A stretch of 64,000 nucleotides of DNA from contig NZ_QPQT01000007.1 of assembly GCF_003605125.1 (NCBI RefSeq), positions 124,001 to 188,000 on the forward strand. The letters are read 5' to 3'. The translations under genes and the position numbers were made by a program. The DNA comes from Shewanella algidipiscicola (GTDB lineage Bacteria > Pseudomonadota > Gammaproteobacteria > Enterobacterales > Shewanellaceae). This document shows positions 9,577 through 18,635 of the stretch, piece by piece. The notes beneath the pieces are model-generated. The model saw nothing but the letters and a program-made list of their open reading frames with translations, did no database searches and was not told the DNA's origin. The first letter of the stretch is position 1, and each line of letters starts with the position of its first letter.

Positions 9577-9828
9577 TTATTGTTGTAGCTGAGCTTTGGC
9601 CGCTTCGACTTTAGCGAAGTCGAGCCCTAGCTCGTCTACGGCTTCTTTGATCAAGGCCGGATTTTGCATCACCATCGCCATCAGCTGTTGGAGCTTTTCG
9701 GGAGCGATGCCTAGCTGACCAATGGTGCCCATCGCCATGAGTGGGTTTTCGGTTAAGGTCTGAAACAGCTCATTGATCTTTTCGTCACTAACATTGTGTT
9801 CTTTTAAAATGGCAATAATTGGGTTCAT
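9577..9828 (-). CDS. DUF2999-type small protein
   Basis: An 83-residue, all-helical, cytosolic protein (MNPIIAILKEHNVSDEKI at the N-terminus). It has repeated short helices such as NPLMAMGTIGQLGI and NPALIKEAVDELGL. I recognise it, from memory, as the DUF2999 family of Shewanella/Vibrio-type bacteria; no function is known. The frame stays open to 10032, but the ATG at 9828 has AAAGG at the right distance and begins the conserved part. The divergent neighbour at 10001 starts 172 bases away, so both promoters lie in 9829-10000. Confidence 0.78.
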   Translation of the reverse strand: MNPIIAILKEHNVSDEKINELFQTLTENPLMAMGTIGQLGIAPEKLQQLMAMVMQNPALIKEAVDELGLDFAKVEAAKAQLQQ

Positions 9829-10000
9829 CTTGATGCCTTTGTGTAAGTGTAAAAATAAATAGGCGCTAATTTTATCACACATCGGCAGGCTGAGTAGAAT
9901 AGGGCGAATGAACCCAAGGCTTAGGTTGCAATGCTGCGGCGTCGATTCTAAGCTGGCAGTGGGCGATGTTTTCAATCTGAAGCATGAGTAAGGTGCAACC

Positions 10001-10450
10001 ATGTCTGAGCAATTTATCTGTTGGCGATGCAAGCAGCCGTTAACGGCGGTGATTTTACCTATGTCGCGGCGTGAAGAGTGTTTGGCGTGTCATGCCGATC
10101 AGCACGTGTGTAAGATGTGTGTGTCCTTTGGCGATGCGGGCCGGGGCGACTGCAATGAAGTGCGCGCCGAGTGGATATCGGATCGCGAGCGGGCCAATTT
10201 TTGCGATTACTTTAAGCCGATAACGGCCAGCGACGCAGAGCAAAGTACAGCCCAGAGTGATAGTGATAACGCCAAAGCGCGGGCGCAGGCACAACTGGCC
10301 GCCTTGTTTAATGATGAGCCTGTAGCCACTCAGCCAGACGCTATCTCAGAATATAGCCCAGCGCATACATCTGAACGTAAACCTCAAGATAAACCATTAA
10401 GCGCCGTCGAACTTGCCGAACAGCAACTACGGGAGCTGCTGGGTGATTAG
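10001..10450 (+). CDS. Cysteine-rich, probably zinc-binding protein
   Basis: A 149-residue protein with eight cysteines in its first 70 residues: CxxC pairs at 7/10, 27/30 and 37/40, plus Cys51 and Cys68. This spacing fits two structural zinc sites. Residues 75-149 are polar and low in complexity, ending in a helical segment (AVELAEQQLRELLGD). I do not recognise a named family. AAGGTG precedes the ATG. It runs convergent with the TauE-like gene. Alternatives are a small DNA/RNA- or protein-binding zinc-ribbon protein. Confidence 0.7.
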   Translation: MSEQFICWRCKQPLTAVILPMSRREECLACHADQHVCKMCVSFGDAGRGDCNEVRAEWISDRERANFCDYFKPITASDAEQSTAQSDSDNAKARAQAQLAALFNDEPVATQPDAISEYSPAHTSERKPQDKPLSAVELAEQQLRELLGD

Positions 10451-10507
10451 CCCTCTGCGCCACTGTGTACAGGGGCGTTAACTTGTCTGGCGCTATGATC
10501 ACTGGAG

Positions 10508-11251
10508 TTAACCCAATAAGGCGCTCCACAGCAGGCGCACACCGACCAATACCATCAGGGCTAAAATGATCTGTTTAAATAGGCTTTCACTGACCTTGTC
10601 TTGCAGGCGTAATCCCAATCTTACCCCCAACCAGGCAACAGGGGCTAGTAGCATTGACCCCCATAAATTGGCGACGTTGATCTGCCCAAGCAGGCTATAA
10701 GGGATTAATTTGACCCCATTGACCACGGCGAAAAACATCACCGCAGTGGCGAGGTATTGGCTTTTTACTAAACGCTGCGGCAGCAGATAGGCATTTAACG
10801 GTGGCCCGCCAGCGTGGGCGACAAAACTGGTAAAGCCGGCGATGGTGCCACAGACTCGGCCAATAAAGGCGGACGGTTTATGCTCAAAACGGCCGCTCAG
10901 CAGCAAGCCATACACCCCAAATCCCAGCGATATTGCCCCTAAAATGCCGCGCAGGTATTGCTCGTTTAGATGATCAAACAGCAGATACCCTATTGCAATG
11001 CCGACAATGGCCGCAGGCAGTAAAATGGACAGTTGGCGGGCATTGTGTTTACCCCACCATGAACGAACGCTCAAAATATCCATATAAATTAATAGTGGAA
11101 GCATCACCGCCGTGGCGGCTAGGGGGCTGACAACCAAAGCCATTAAGGGCACCGTCAGTCCGCCCACGCCGCCGGCAAACCCCGACTTTGAGATGCCGGT
11201 CATTAATACGGCGGGTATCGCAACGAGCCAAAATAACGGATCTGTTAACAC
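10508..11251 (-). CDS. TauE/SafE-family membrane permease
   Basis: Inner-membrane protein with about eight hydrophobic segments. It belongs to the TauE/SafE (formerly DUF81) family, whose members export sulfite, sulfoacetate or related organic anions. The family pattern of an N-terminal MTGISKSGFAGGVGGLTVP block and a second half with FVAHAGGPPLNAYLLP is clear. I chose the GTG at 11251 because AAGGAG lies 5 bases upstream; the frame also permits starts at 11275 (ATG) and 11311 (GTG). The final length is 247 residues. The substrate is unknown; no sulfur genes adjoin. Confidence 0.85.
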   Translation of the reverse strand: MLTDPLFWLVAIPAVLMTGISKSGFAGGVGGLTVPLMALVVSPLAATAVMLPLLIYMDILSVRSWWGKHNARQLSILLPAAIVGIAIGYLLFDHLNEQYLRGILGAISLGFGVYGLLLSGRFEHKPSAFIGRVCGTIAGFTSFVAHAGGPPLNAYLLPQRLVKSQYLATAVMFFAVVNGVKLIPYSLLGQINVANLWGSMLLAPVAWLGVRLGLRLQDKVSESLFKQIILALMVLVGVRLLWSALLG

Positions 11252-11528
11252 GTTTGCTCCTTGATGAGGTGACATACTGCTGGCGAGTATTGTGAAGGCG
11301 TAAGTCACCACATTGACAGTGATGGTTTCGCGCTTTTTGATATGCCATGAACATCTATAGTGCCATTGAATTAAGCTTTCACAACGGATTTTTTACTCTA
11401 GCGTCAATTGATTTACTTGTTTGCCAAGGCGTGTTTTATGACAGGGTTAAAGCCATGCCTAGATTGACGCCATCATCTCTGGCGCCATGCTCATCTATGG
11501 GGATATGCATAGCAGCGGTGGGCGATAT

Positions 11529-12296
11529 TTAATGCGCTGGCGTAGTCTTGATATAGCTACTGATGATCTGCTGGTACAGCTCCTCTTGCTTGAGTTGACG
11601 CAGCTGCTCAGTAAATTGTAATCGAATTGCCTGCGGTACTCTGTCCTTAGCGAAGGCAAGGTAGGTTGGCACCACTTCTACCGGCACTGGCAGGATTTTA
11701 ATCTGTTGCTGCAATCCCAATATATTAAGCTCGTGCAATATCGACAGCCGCGGCCCGATAATAATATCGATACGATTGTGGGCGAGTTTTAAGATATTTT
11801 GCCGCTGATCCGACACCATTTCTACCTTCTCAATCGCGCCACTGCGCAGTGCTTGTTGCCAGCGGTTGCCGTAGTGTGCGGCGCGCAGTGCGCCAAAACG
11901 GTAATGAGTGAGGCTGCTGAGATCGCCATTAAACTCAATGTCGGCATCATGCCTTACAAATAAACTCGTCACATCGTCGATAAGGCTTTCATCACTAAAG
12001 CTCAGTTGGATTTGTCGTTTCGGGGTACTGACGATAGAAAAAATGGCGTCGACTTTTTGCTGCTCCACCATCTTTATTGCGCGTGCAAACGGATAGAGCT
12101 GGGTGTCGGTGGAGATGCCCATGCGGGCAAAGACTGTGTTAACTATGTCGGTAGAGATCCCTTTAACCACACCGTTTTCTTGGTATTCAAGCGGTGGCAT
12201 ATTCAAGGTGGCTAATGATAGTGGCGTATCGGCAGATACTGATGCTGCCCACAAGGTGAGGGTTGCGGCAATGGCCTTAATAACACTAATGGGCAT
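11529..12296 (-). CDS. Periplasmic amino-acid-type solute-binding protein (SBP_bac_3 fold)
   Basis: A 255-residue exported protein whose signal peptide ends near SVSADTP (residue 22). The mature part has the class-3 solute-binding layout: LATLNMPPLEYQENGVVKGI for lobe 1 and VDAIFSIVSTPKRQIQLSFS for the substrate-contact loop. The second lobe includes RFGALRAAHYGNRW. No ABC permease or ATPase genes adjoin it, so it may be an orphan binding protein, a sensor-like protein or a partner of a distant transporter. Such solo proteins are common in Shewanella and Vibrio. The substrate is not predictable. Confidence 0.8.
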   Translation of the reverse strand: MPISVIKAIAATLTLWAASVSADTPLSLATLNMPPLEYQENGVVKGISTDIVNTVFARMGISTDTQLYPFARAIKMVEQQKVDAIFSIVSTPKRQIQLSFSDESLIDDVTSLFVRHDADIEFNGDLSSLTHYRFGALRAAHYGNRWQQALRSGAIEKVEMVSDQRQNILKLAHNRIDIIIGPRLSILHELNILGLQQQIKILPVPVEVVPTYLAFAKDRVPQAIRLQFTEQLRQLKQEELYQQIISSYIKTTPAH

Positions 12297-12634
12297 GATA
12301 CACAGACTCCACTCACTGCAGCTAAATGAGAGTGAGTCGCCAAGTGTACTATCACTGTCATAGTAGGCGCGGATTGTAGTAAAGGAACTTAATTATCGCC
12401 TAACTTTTTTCACTGAATGTGATTGAGCTAACACTTATGTAGGGTCTTATCATCCAGAGGTTGATACAAGTTGTGATGTTTTATGGGTCATGTAAACGAG
12501 CCTGCGATGAGTGGAAACCAGCAAGATTTAACTGCGGGCATTAAGGTTAACCGGTACCTCAAAAGGCGCTGAATGCACCTTTTGGGGTGTAGATACCCTG
12601 TGAGTCGGCCAAGCTAATCGCCTAACAATCGAGC
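12297..12634. other. Intergenic region, solute-binding gene promoter and ygfZ 3' hairpin
   Basis: About 340 bases without a gene. On the minus strand a hairpin (AAAAGGTGC / GCGCCTTTT, 12561-12583) lies about 50 bases past the ygfZ stop and may terminate it. The rest is A/T-rich and presumably carries the promoter of the solute-binding protein. Confidence 0.4.
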
Positions 12635-13603
12635 CTATTCGGCTTCTTCCAGTGAATAGGGGAGGGCTTGCAAGGTCAGTTGTGAGGCTTCATCGCCTGC
12701 GATACGTAATGTGGCATCGAGTTGGGTATCGTTAGCCAAGACCGCCGTCATTAGCACCTCTTGGCCGCGTTGCACCCACTCGATAATGGTTCCGGCGCGG
12801 CGATAAAGCGCATCCTCAAGGGCGATTTCAAGTTGGCTGTCGGCCGTTAATGGGCTAGATACCGTGCCACTGACAATATATAAGGCGCGCTTATTACCGC
12901 CACGGTACTTCATACGGGCAATGGTTTCTTGCCCCATGTAGCAGCCTTTATTAAAGCTGATGCCGTCGATGGCCTGCAGATTACACATTTGCGGCACAAA
13001 TTGCCCTTGATGTGCGGCGCCAAGGTTGGGGTAACCTGCGGCGATTTCGAGCGCTTGCCATGCACTGGCATCATACACGGCTTGTGGCAACTGGCTTATT
13101 AATGTGTCGGCTGCGCTCTGCTTTAGCACGATAATATGACGGCCAGCATCATGTAAAATCACGCCATTATCGATAGGGGTCAGTTCGCTATTTAACGCGC
13201 CAAATTGCTGGTTTAACCAGTCAGTGGCTTGCTCGCCGCTCACGCCAAGCAGTAACCAGTCTGCACTAGCATCACTCAGCTCCGCCTTGCTAAATACCGC
13301 ATATTTTTGCAGTTGTGGCAGATCCATCGCCAAGGTATCGCGAGGCATCATCATGATCAAAGCGTCACCCATGCTGAAGGTTCTGAAGCTGGCCAGCATC
13401 TTACCTTTTGGGTCGCAGTGAGCTCCCCAGCGCCATTGTTCAGCGCCCAGCGAGCTAATATCTGTGGTGACTTGGCCGTGGATAAAGCTGCGGCCTTGCT
13501 CACCCGTAACGGCAATTAAGCCTAGGTGGGTAAGATGCGAAAAGAACAGCTCTGGGGATTGTCCGTTTAAAGGCCAGGTTGGCTGAGAAGTTGACACTGT
13601 CAT
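12635..13603 (-). CDS. ygfZ: Folate-binding protein YgfZ (iron-sulfur cluster maintenance)
   Basis: A cytosolic, GcvT-related protein that uses folate to help assemble or repair certain Fe-S enzymes such as MiaB. The hallmark KGCYMGQETIARMKYRG, with the conserved Cys, lies near residue 225. N-terminal GcvT-fold features (GEQGRSFIHGQVTTDI, WRWGAHCDPKGKMLASF) are present. The length is 322 residues from the ATG at 13603, close to E. coli YgfZ (326). A TTG start four codons earlier is possible but less likely. It lies downstream of serA in the same direction but is separated by a terminator. Confidence 0.93.
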   Translation of the reverse strand: MTVSTSQPTWPLNGQSPELFFSHLTHLGLIAVTGEQGRSFIHGQVTTDISSLGAEQWRWGAHCDPKGKMLASFRTFSMGDALIMMMPRDTLAMDLPQLQKYAVFSKAELSDASADWLLLGVSGEQATDWLNQQFGALNSELTPIDNGVILHDAGRHIIVLKQSAADTLISQLPQAVYDASAWQALEIAAGYPNLGAAHQGQFVPQMCNLQAIDGISFNKGCYMGQETIARMKYRGGNKRALYIVSGTVSSPLTADSQLEIALEDALYRRAGTIIEWVQRGQEVLMTAVLANDTQLDATLRIAGDEASQLTLQALPYSLEEAE

Positions 13604-13694
13604 GAGATAGTCCAAGAAATAAACGAATAAGAGCCACGATTGTACCGTTAATCATCGTTGGCGCAAAGGTGGTTAAGCGAAACTTACAGCAAAC

Positions 13695-13730
13695 AATAAA
13701 GCCCCATGATGTTGATCATAGGGCTTTATT
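13695..13730 (-). terminator. Terminator of serA
   Basis: On the minus strand AATAAAGCCC / GGGCTTTATT (10 bp) encloses an inner 5-bp stem ATGAT/ATCAT; it lies just past the serA stop. Its A/T arms would permit function on either strand. Confidence 0.78.
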
Positions 13731-13755
13731 CATTTAAGTGCATAACTCAAGGCTA

Positions 13756-14985
13756 TCAGTACAGTAAGCGTGTTCTGATGGTGCCTTCAATCGCTTTCAT
13801 CTCTTCGAGTGCTTCGTCGGCTTGATCTGAATTCACTTCCATTACCACATAACCAATTTCAGCCGTGGTTTGCAGGTACTGGGCGGCGATGTTGATGCCT
13901 TTTTCTGCAAACGCTTGGTTAATCTTGATCAAGATACCGGGACGGTTATGGTGAATGTGCAACAGACGCGATGCATCTTTGTGCTGGGCCAGCGACACTT
14001 CAGGGAAGTTAACTGCGGTCATGGTTGAACCGTTATCAGAGTACTTGGCCAGTTTGCCAGCCACTTCGATACCGATATTCTCTTGCGCTTCTTGGGTGCT
14101 ACCGCCAACGTGTGGGGTTAGCAACACATTGTCTAAACCGCGCAGTGGGCTGATAAACTCATCATCATTCGATTTAGGTTCAACCGGGAACACGTCGATA
14201 GCCGCCCCAGCAAGGCGCTCGCTACGAATTGCTTGAGCTAGGGCATCAATATCGACAACCGTACCGCGCGAAGCGTTGATCAATATGCTGCCTTGGCGCA
14301 TACAAGCAAGCTCTGCTTCGGCGATCATATCTTTGGTTTGTGGGGTTTCTGGTACATGCAAGCTCACCACATCGGCTAGGGCCAATAGCTGCTCAAGCGA
14401 GTGGATTTGCTGCGCATTACCCAGTGGCAATTTATCTTCGATGTCGAAGAACACGACGCGCATACCTAAGGTCTCGGCCAAGATACCCAGCTGAGTACCA
14501 ATGTGGCCGTAGCCGATAACGCCTAAGGTTTTACCGCGGGCTTCATAGCTGCCAGCAGCGCTTTTGAGCCAACCGCCACGGTGGGCGATAGCATTACGCT
14601 GTGGGATACCACGCAATAGCATGATGATCTCACCCAATACCAACTCTGCGACGCTGCGCGTGTTAGAGAAAGGCGCGTTAAAAACCGGGATCCCCAGTTT
14701 TTCGGCCGTGGCGAGATCAACCTGATTGGTCCCAATACAGAAGCAACCAATGCTGACTAATTTATCAGCGTGCTTAAGTACGGTTTCAGTCAGTTGGGTA
14801 CGGGAGCGAATACCAACGAAATGAGCATCTTTAATCGAGGCCAATAGCTCCTCTTCTCCTAGTGATGCCTTATGGTATTCAATATTGCTGTAGCCGGCGC
14901 GTTTGAACACATCTACCGCAGATTGATGGACGCCTTCCAACAGCAGGATCTTAATTTTATCCTTGTCTAGCGAGTGTTTCGCCAT
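13756..14985 (-). CDS. serA: D-3-phosphoglycerate dehydrogenase
   Basis: First step of serine synthesis: oxidises 3-phosphoglycerate to 3-phosphohydroxypyruvate with NAD+. The 409-residue length matches E. coli SerA (410). The Rossmann motif GVIGYGHIG and the catalytic blocks are intact: NASRGT (Arg about 240), AIDVFPVEP (Glu about 268) and LTPHVGGST (His about 291). The C-terminal ACT domain (HIHHNRPGILIKINQAF to the end) should give feedback inhibition by serine. It stands alone between divergent yjdF-like and downstream ygfZ genes and has its own terminator. Confidence 0.97.
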   Translation of the reverse strand: MAKHSLDKDKIKILLLEGVHQSAVDVFKRAGYSNIEYHKASLGEEELLASIKDAHFVGIRSRTQLTETVLKHADKLVSIGCFCIGTNQVDLATAEKLGIPVFNAPFSNTRSVAELVLGEIIMLLRGIPQRNAIAHRGGWLKSAAGSYEARGKTLGVIGYGHIGTQLGILAETLGMRVVFFDIEDKLPLGNAQQIHSLEQLLALADVVSLHVPETPQTKDMIAEAELACMRQGSILINASRGTVVDIDALAQAIRSERLAGAAIDVFPVEPKSNDDEFISPLRGLDNVLLTPHVGGSTQEAQENIGIEVAGKLAKYSDNGSTMTAVNFPEVSLAQHKDASRLLHIHHNRPGILIKINQAFAEKGINIAAQYLQTTAEIGYVVMEVNSDQADEALEEMKAIEGTIRTRLLY

Positions 14986-15150
14986 GATTTGGGTACCCTC
15001 TTTATCGGTTGTTGCTATATATTGGTCATTATTTGGTTGTTGACAGCTAAAGCCCTCTCAAAATAACACTATTCTGAGTCAGTGTGGAGGGCTAGATGGC
15101 TAAAGTCATTATTTTGATATTAAAACAATATCATCTAAGGAGTTCCAATT

Positions 15151-15759
15151 TTGAATAAAAGTATTATCTGGCTCATCATTTTTTTCGCTGTCTTCATCTG
15201 GTCGGCGATTGAGCCAAAAGATACCTTTACATGGTTTTTGGAAGTGCTGCCAGCACTAATCGCGCTGCCCGTATTGTATTTTACGCGTAAGCGCTTCCCA
15301 TTAACATCATTAGCTTACGGTTTGATTCTGATCCATGCGGTTATTTTAATGGTGGGCGGCCATTACACTTATGCCCAAGTTCCGTTGTTTGATTGGGTCG
15401 CCGAGGTGATGGGCAGTGATCGCAATAATTATGACAAAGTCGGCCATTTAGCCCAAGGCTTTATTCCAGCATTGTTGGCCAGAGAAGTGCTGCTGCGTAA
15501 TGAAGTATTAAAGCCCGGGGCTTGGTGTGGCTTTTTAGTCTGCTGTTTTGCCTTAGCCTTATCGGCATTTTATGAGCTTATCGAATGGTGGGTGGCGGTC
15601 TTGACTGGTGAAAATGCCGAGGCGTTTTTGGGCACCCAAGGGTATGTGTGGGATACCCAGTCGGATATGGCGATGGCGTTGCTGGGGGCAATTGTCAGTG
15701 TGCTGCTGTTATCACCTTGGCATAATCGTCTGCTGCAACAGTTTACCCCGACTCGCTAA
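15151..15759 (+). CDS. DUF2238 / YjdF-like inner-membrane protein
   Basis: A 202-residue protein with about six membrane segments. It matches the YjdF (DUF2238) family in layout and motifs: NNYDKVGHLAQGF, then ALSAFYELIEWW, then GTQGYVWDTQSDM. The conserved Asp, His and Glu residues in the membrane suggest metal or proton handling, but the family function is unknown. The start is a TTG at 15151 with AAGGAG eight bases upstream. A perfect palindrome (TGATATT-AAAAC-AATATCA, 15115-15133) sits just upstream in the shared serA/yjdF promoter region. A long hairpin follows the gene. Confidence 0.82.
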   Translation: MNKSIIWLIIFFAVFIWSAIEPKDTFTWFLEVLPALIALPVLYFTRKRFPLTSLAYGLILIHAVILMVGGHYTYAQVPLFDWVAEVMGSDRNNYDKVGHLAQGFIPALLAREVLLRNEVLKPGAWCGFLVCCFALALSAFYELIEWWVAVLTGENAEAFLGTQGYVWDTQSDMAMALLGAIVSVLLLSPWHNRLLQQFTPTR

Positions 15760-15790
15760 GCTGTTTGATATTTCAGGTGAACGATTAACT

Positions 15791-15837
15791 AAACCACCAC
15801 GACTGAGCTCGGGTGTTGGCCTCAGCCGTGGTGGTTT
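15791..15837. terminator. Long hairpin downstream of the YjdF-like gene
   Basis: Stem AAACCACCACG / CGTGGTGGTTT, 11 bp perfect, extended by CTGAG / CTCAG. No strong T run follows, so efficiency is uncertain. Confidence 0.6.
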
Positions 15838-16263
15838 AGCCTATCTCATTTAAGCGCATCTTATTTTGTCGGCTACTAAGGTTTTTTATGCCTTTGGTGC
15901 GGCGAAGCTACTGATTTGTATTGATTGCCTTTGCTTTGATTTTAGTTTGTTGGTATTTTATTTTTTTGCTTAATTTTCTTGAACCTATGAATACGTTACC
16001 CGTGTGACTGCCTAGGGTGATGGAGATGTTGTAATCGATAGGCCTATGCGGATGAGACGATAAACGGCAACTACTGAGTCTTAGTTATCGACTTAGTGAT
16101 CTTAGTCAGCCATCTTGGTTGCAAAAATTCAAGTCGGTAATACTCAGTACAGCATAAGCCGACACGAATCTGGAACTGCATTGATATTCTTACTGGCAGT
16201 ATCAGCTCAAGAGGTTTGCTCGATATCAATCGAGTTGGCGAAATCTAAATCAAGGAGGATTTG
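15838..16263. other. Long leader/promoter region of the LuxR-type regulator
   Basis: About 425 bases without a gene. A T-rich stretch at 15930-15990 and the segment up to the strong AAGGAGG at 16252-16258 suggest a long regulated 5' region, as is common for CsgD/VpsT-like regulators. No binding site is clear. Confidence 0.4.
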
Positions 16264-16926
16264 ATGGATAAAATTGACGAGCTAGTATTTTTACATCAAG
16301 TATCGAGTCCATGTGAGCTAGGAATATGGGCGCAGTCACTCGGATTAAGGGTGCGGATTGTACATCAGATCGATGAGCTTGAGCCCGATCCACAACGCAA
16401 TAGTTTCTATTTTATTGCTCAACAAGGCGCCGCTGTCGATAAGGATGGTATGCCGCTGATTGTGCCTCACTTACTGCCTTATGTGCCGCTGGCATTATAT
16501 CTGGTCGATCGCCATGCTATCGACGCCGAAGTGGCATTATTGCAAGGTGTACAAGGATTATTGTTTAGCGATGATCGACAAGATCTGCAACTCATAGGTC
16601 TACATGAAATGCTTCGCGATGAACTTTGGTACGACAGAACTTTATTATCGAAAGTGCTGCGTCGCTTTATCAACCCCCAACAAAGTTCGCAATCTTTAGA
16701 TCAAGAAACGGTTAGCGCACTGCAAAAGCTAACGGATCGTGAACGCACGATCATCAAATTGGTCTCCAGTGGTGCTCGCAATAAAGAGATCGCCGCCCAC
16801 CTGTTTATCAGTGAACACACGGTGAAAGCACATATCTCGTCGATTTTTCGTAAGACCCAGTCGCGCAACCGTGTCGAACTACTGCGTTGGTCACAGGCGA
16901 ACGCCGCCTATTTTGAGTGTTGTTGA
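16264..16926 (+). CDS. LuxR-type transcriptional regulator with degenerate N-terminal domain
   Basis: A 220-residue DNA-binding protein. Residues about 150-212 form a GerE/LuxR helix-turn-helix (LTDRERTIIKLVSSGARNKE, then ISEHTVKAHISSIFRK). The N-terminal 130 residues look like a receiver-type alpha/beta fold, but the phospho-acceptor pocket is not recognisable. In this it resembles CsgD/VpsT-type regulators that respond to protein interaction or c-di-GMP rather than phosphorylation. No sensor kinase adjoins. The ATG at 16264 follows AGGAGG by 5 bases; the TTG one codon earlier is too close. A weak hairpin follows at 16958-16976. Confidence 0.82.
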   Translation: MDKIDELVFLHQVSSPCELGIWAQSLGLRVRIVHQIDELEPDPQRNSFYFIAQQGAAVDKDGMPLIVPHLLPYVPLALYLVDRHAIDAEVALLQGVQGLLFSDDRQDLQLIGLHEMLRDELWYDRTLLSKVLRRFINPQQSSQSLDQETVSALQKLTDRERTIIKLVSSGARNKEIAAHLFISEHTVKAHISSIFRKTQSRNRVELLRWSQANAAYFECC

Positions 16927-17354
16927 CTAACGGCAAGGAGCTTTCTTTATATGCATGGTGAGTGGTTGTTGCTCACTCTTTATGCCGCTATGCACAACTC
17001 TATTACCGCGAGTATGGTCTGAAAACGCTAAAATGACGTAATTAATTTACCAAAGTGGGGTATATTGATCGTTATTTTGTCTTTTATAGACGGTTTTTAC
17101 TTGTCGCTAGAAAGCGATATTAATGGTGTGATTGTTTGTTTTTTGGTTTCATTTGTTTTATTAAGGTTTGCTTTTGGTTATTTTGGTTTTCACCTTGTTT
17201 TAAGTTTGGTGTTTAAAAGTCGCTTTTTACCTGACTTTTGGTTACCTGTCTCGCCTATCTCCAATAATGTTTTTTTCTATGATGTCGGATGCTTGTCAGG
17301 CTGATATAGCTCGATACACTGCTACCACATAATAAAATTAGTGGTTAAAAATGT
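16927..17354. other. Intergenic region upstream of nupC
   Basis: About 430 bases. A hairpin (GTGAG / CTCAC, 16958-16976) followed by TCTTT may weakly terminate the regulator gene. The T-rich 17060-17300 segment has a 79-codon TTG-started frame that looks spurious (no Shine-Dalgarno sequence, low-complexity). The nupC promoter should lie here. Confidence 0.4.
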
Positions 17355-18581
17355 ATGGAAGTTTTCATCAGTTTATTAGGTATGCTTGCCTTAATGGGCT
17401 TAGCGGTATTATTTTCGGAGCGTCGCAGTGCCATTAACCCGCGCACCGTCTTAGGCGCGCTGGCGTTCCAAGTCGCATTTGGCGCGTTTGTGATGTATGC
17501 CCCTATAGGTCAAAGCATGCTCGATAGCGCCTCAAACGGCGTAATGCATGTGATCAACTATGGTAATGAAGGCTTAACCTTTGTGTTTGGTGATTTGGCC
17601 AAATTCAGCGTGGGCTTTATCTTCTTTATCAATGTGTTGTGTATTGTGGTGTTTATCAGTTCGCTGATTGCCGTGCTGTACTACTTAGGTGTGATGCAGT
17701 TGGTGATTGGCCTAATTGGTGGTGCCCTGTCTAAGTTATTGGGTAGCAGCCGCGCCGAATCACTATCGGCCACCGCGAATATTTTTGTTGGTCCCATTGA
17801 AGCGCCTTCGATGGTGCGTCCATTTGTGAAGCACATGACTCGCTCTGAGTTGTTTGCTGTGATGACAGGTGGCCTAGCTTCGGTTGCTGGCGGCACCATG
17901 ATTGGTTATATCCAGATGGGGGTCGATGTTAAATATGTACTGACCGCTGCCTTTATGACCGCACCCGCTGGCCTATTGTTTGCCAAGTTGATGTGGCCAG
18001 AAACAGAAACGCCGATCAACGACATCAAAAAAGTGATGGACGAGCAGGAAGATAAGCCTGCAAACGTACTCGATGCTGCAGCCAGTGGCGCAGCAATGGG
18101 GATGCAACAGGTACTCAACGTGGCTGCCTTATTAATGGCCTTCGTCGGGTTAATTGCGCTACTTAATGGCTTGATTGGTGGCATGGGGAGCTGGTTTGGT
18201 TATGGCGACCTCACCATGCAAGCCATCTTGGGTTATTTGTTATCGCCTTTAGCTTGGATCATGGGGGTGCCTTGGAGCGAGGCGACCCAAGCGGCATCAT
18301 TTATTGGCCAAAAAATGGTGATCAATGAGTTTGTTGCCTATATCGACTTCCTTAAAGTGGCCGACGACTTATCGGTTAAAACCCAAATTATTATCAGCTT
18401 CGCCCTATGTGGCTTTGCTAACATTGGCTCGCTAGCTATGGTGATTGGTGGCTTGGCAGCCTTATGCCCTGAGCGTCGTCACGACATTAGCGCCATGGGC
18501 ATGAAGGCGCTTATCGCCGCGGCATTAGCTAACTTGATGAGTGGTACCATTGCCGGTCTACTATACAGCCTAGCGGGCTAA
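17355..18581 (+). CDS. nupC: Concentrative nucleoside transporter, NupC family
   Basis: An inner-membrane, cation-coupled nucleoside importer (CNT family) of 408 residues. About ten hydrophobic segments are visible. The family N-terminus (ISLLGMLALMGLAVLFSERR) is present, as are the substrate-site segments TANIFVGPIEAP and the C-terminal QKMVINEFVAY and CGFANIGSLAM. These match known CNT binding-site blocks. deoD follows 54 bases downstream in the same direction, so the pair imports purine nucleosides and cleaves them. The ATG four bases upstream (17351) is out of frame. CRP or CytR control is usual in relatives, but no site is clear here. Confidence 0.92.
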   Translation: MEVFISLLGMLALMGLAVLFSERRSAINPRTVLGALAFQVAFGAFVMYAPIGQSMLDSASNGVMHVINYGNEGLTFVFGDLAKFSVGFIFFINVLCIVVFISSLIAVLYYLGVMQLVIGLIGGALSKLLGSSRAESLSATANIFVGPIEAPSMVRPFVKHMTRSELFAVMTGGLASVAGGTMIGYIQMGVDVKYVLTAAFMTAPAGLLFAKLMWPETETPINDIKKVMDEQEDKPANVLDAAASGAAMGMQQVLNVAALLMAFVGLIALLNGLIGGMGSWFGYGDLTMQAILGYLLSPLAWIMGVPWSEATQAASFIGQKMVINEFVAYIDFLKVADDLSVKTQIIISFALCGFANIGSLAMVIGGLAALCPERRHDISAMGMKALIAAALANLMSGTIAGLLYSLAG

Positions 18582-18635
18582 TGATTCAGTGTGCTTGTCG
18601 CTGCGCGACAGGCCATTTATTGATTGGAGAGACAA

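Noticed and set aside
17065..17304. 79-codon frame upstream of nupC
   Set aside because: TTG start, no Shine-Dalgarno sequence, Phe/Val/Leu-rich translation typical of T-rich non-coding DNA.
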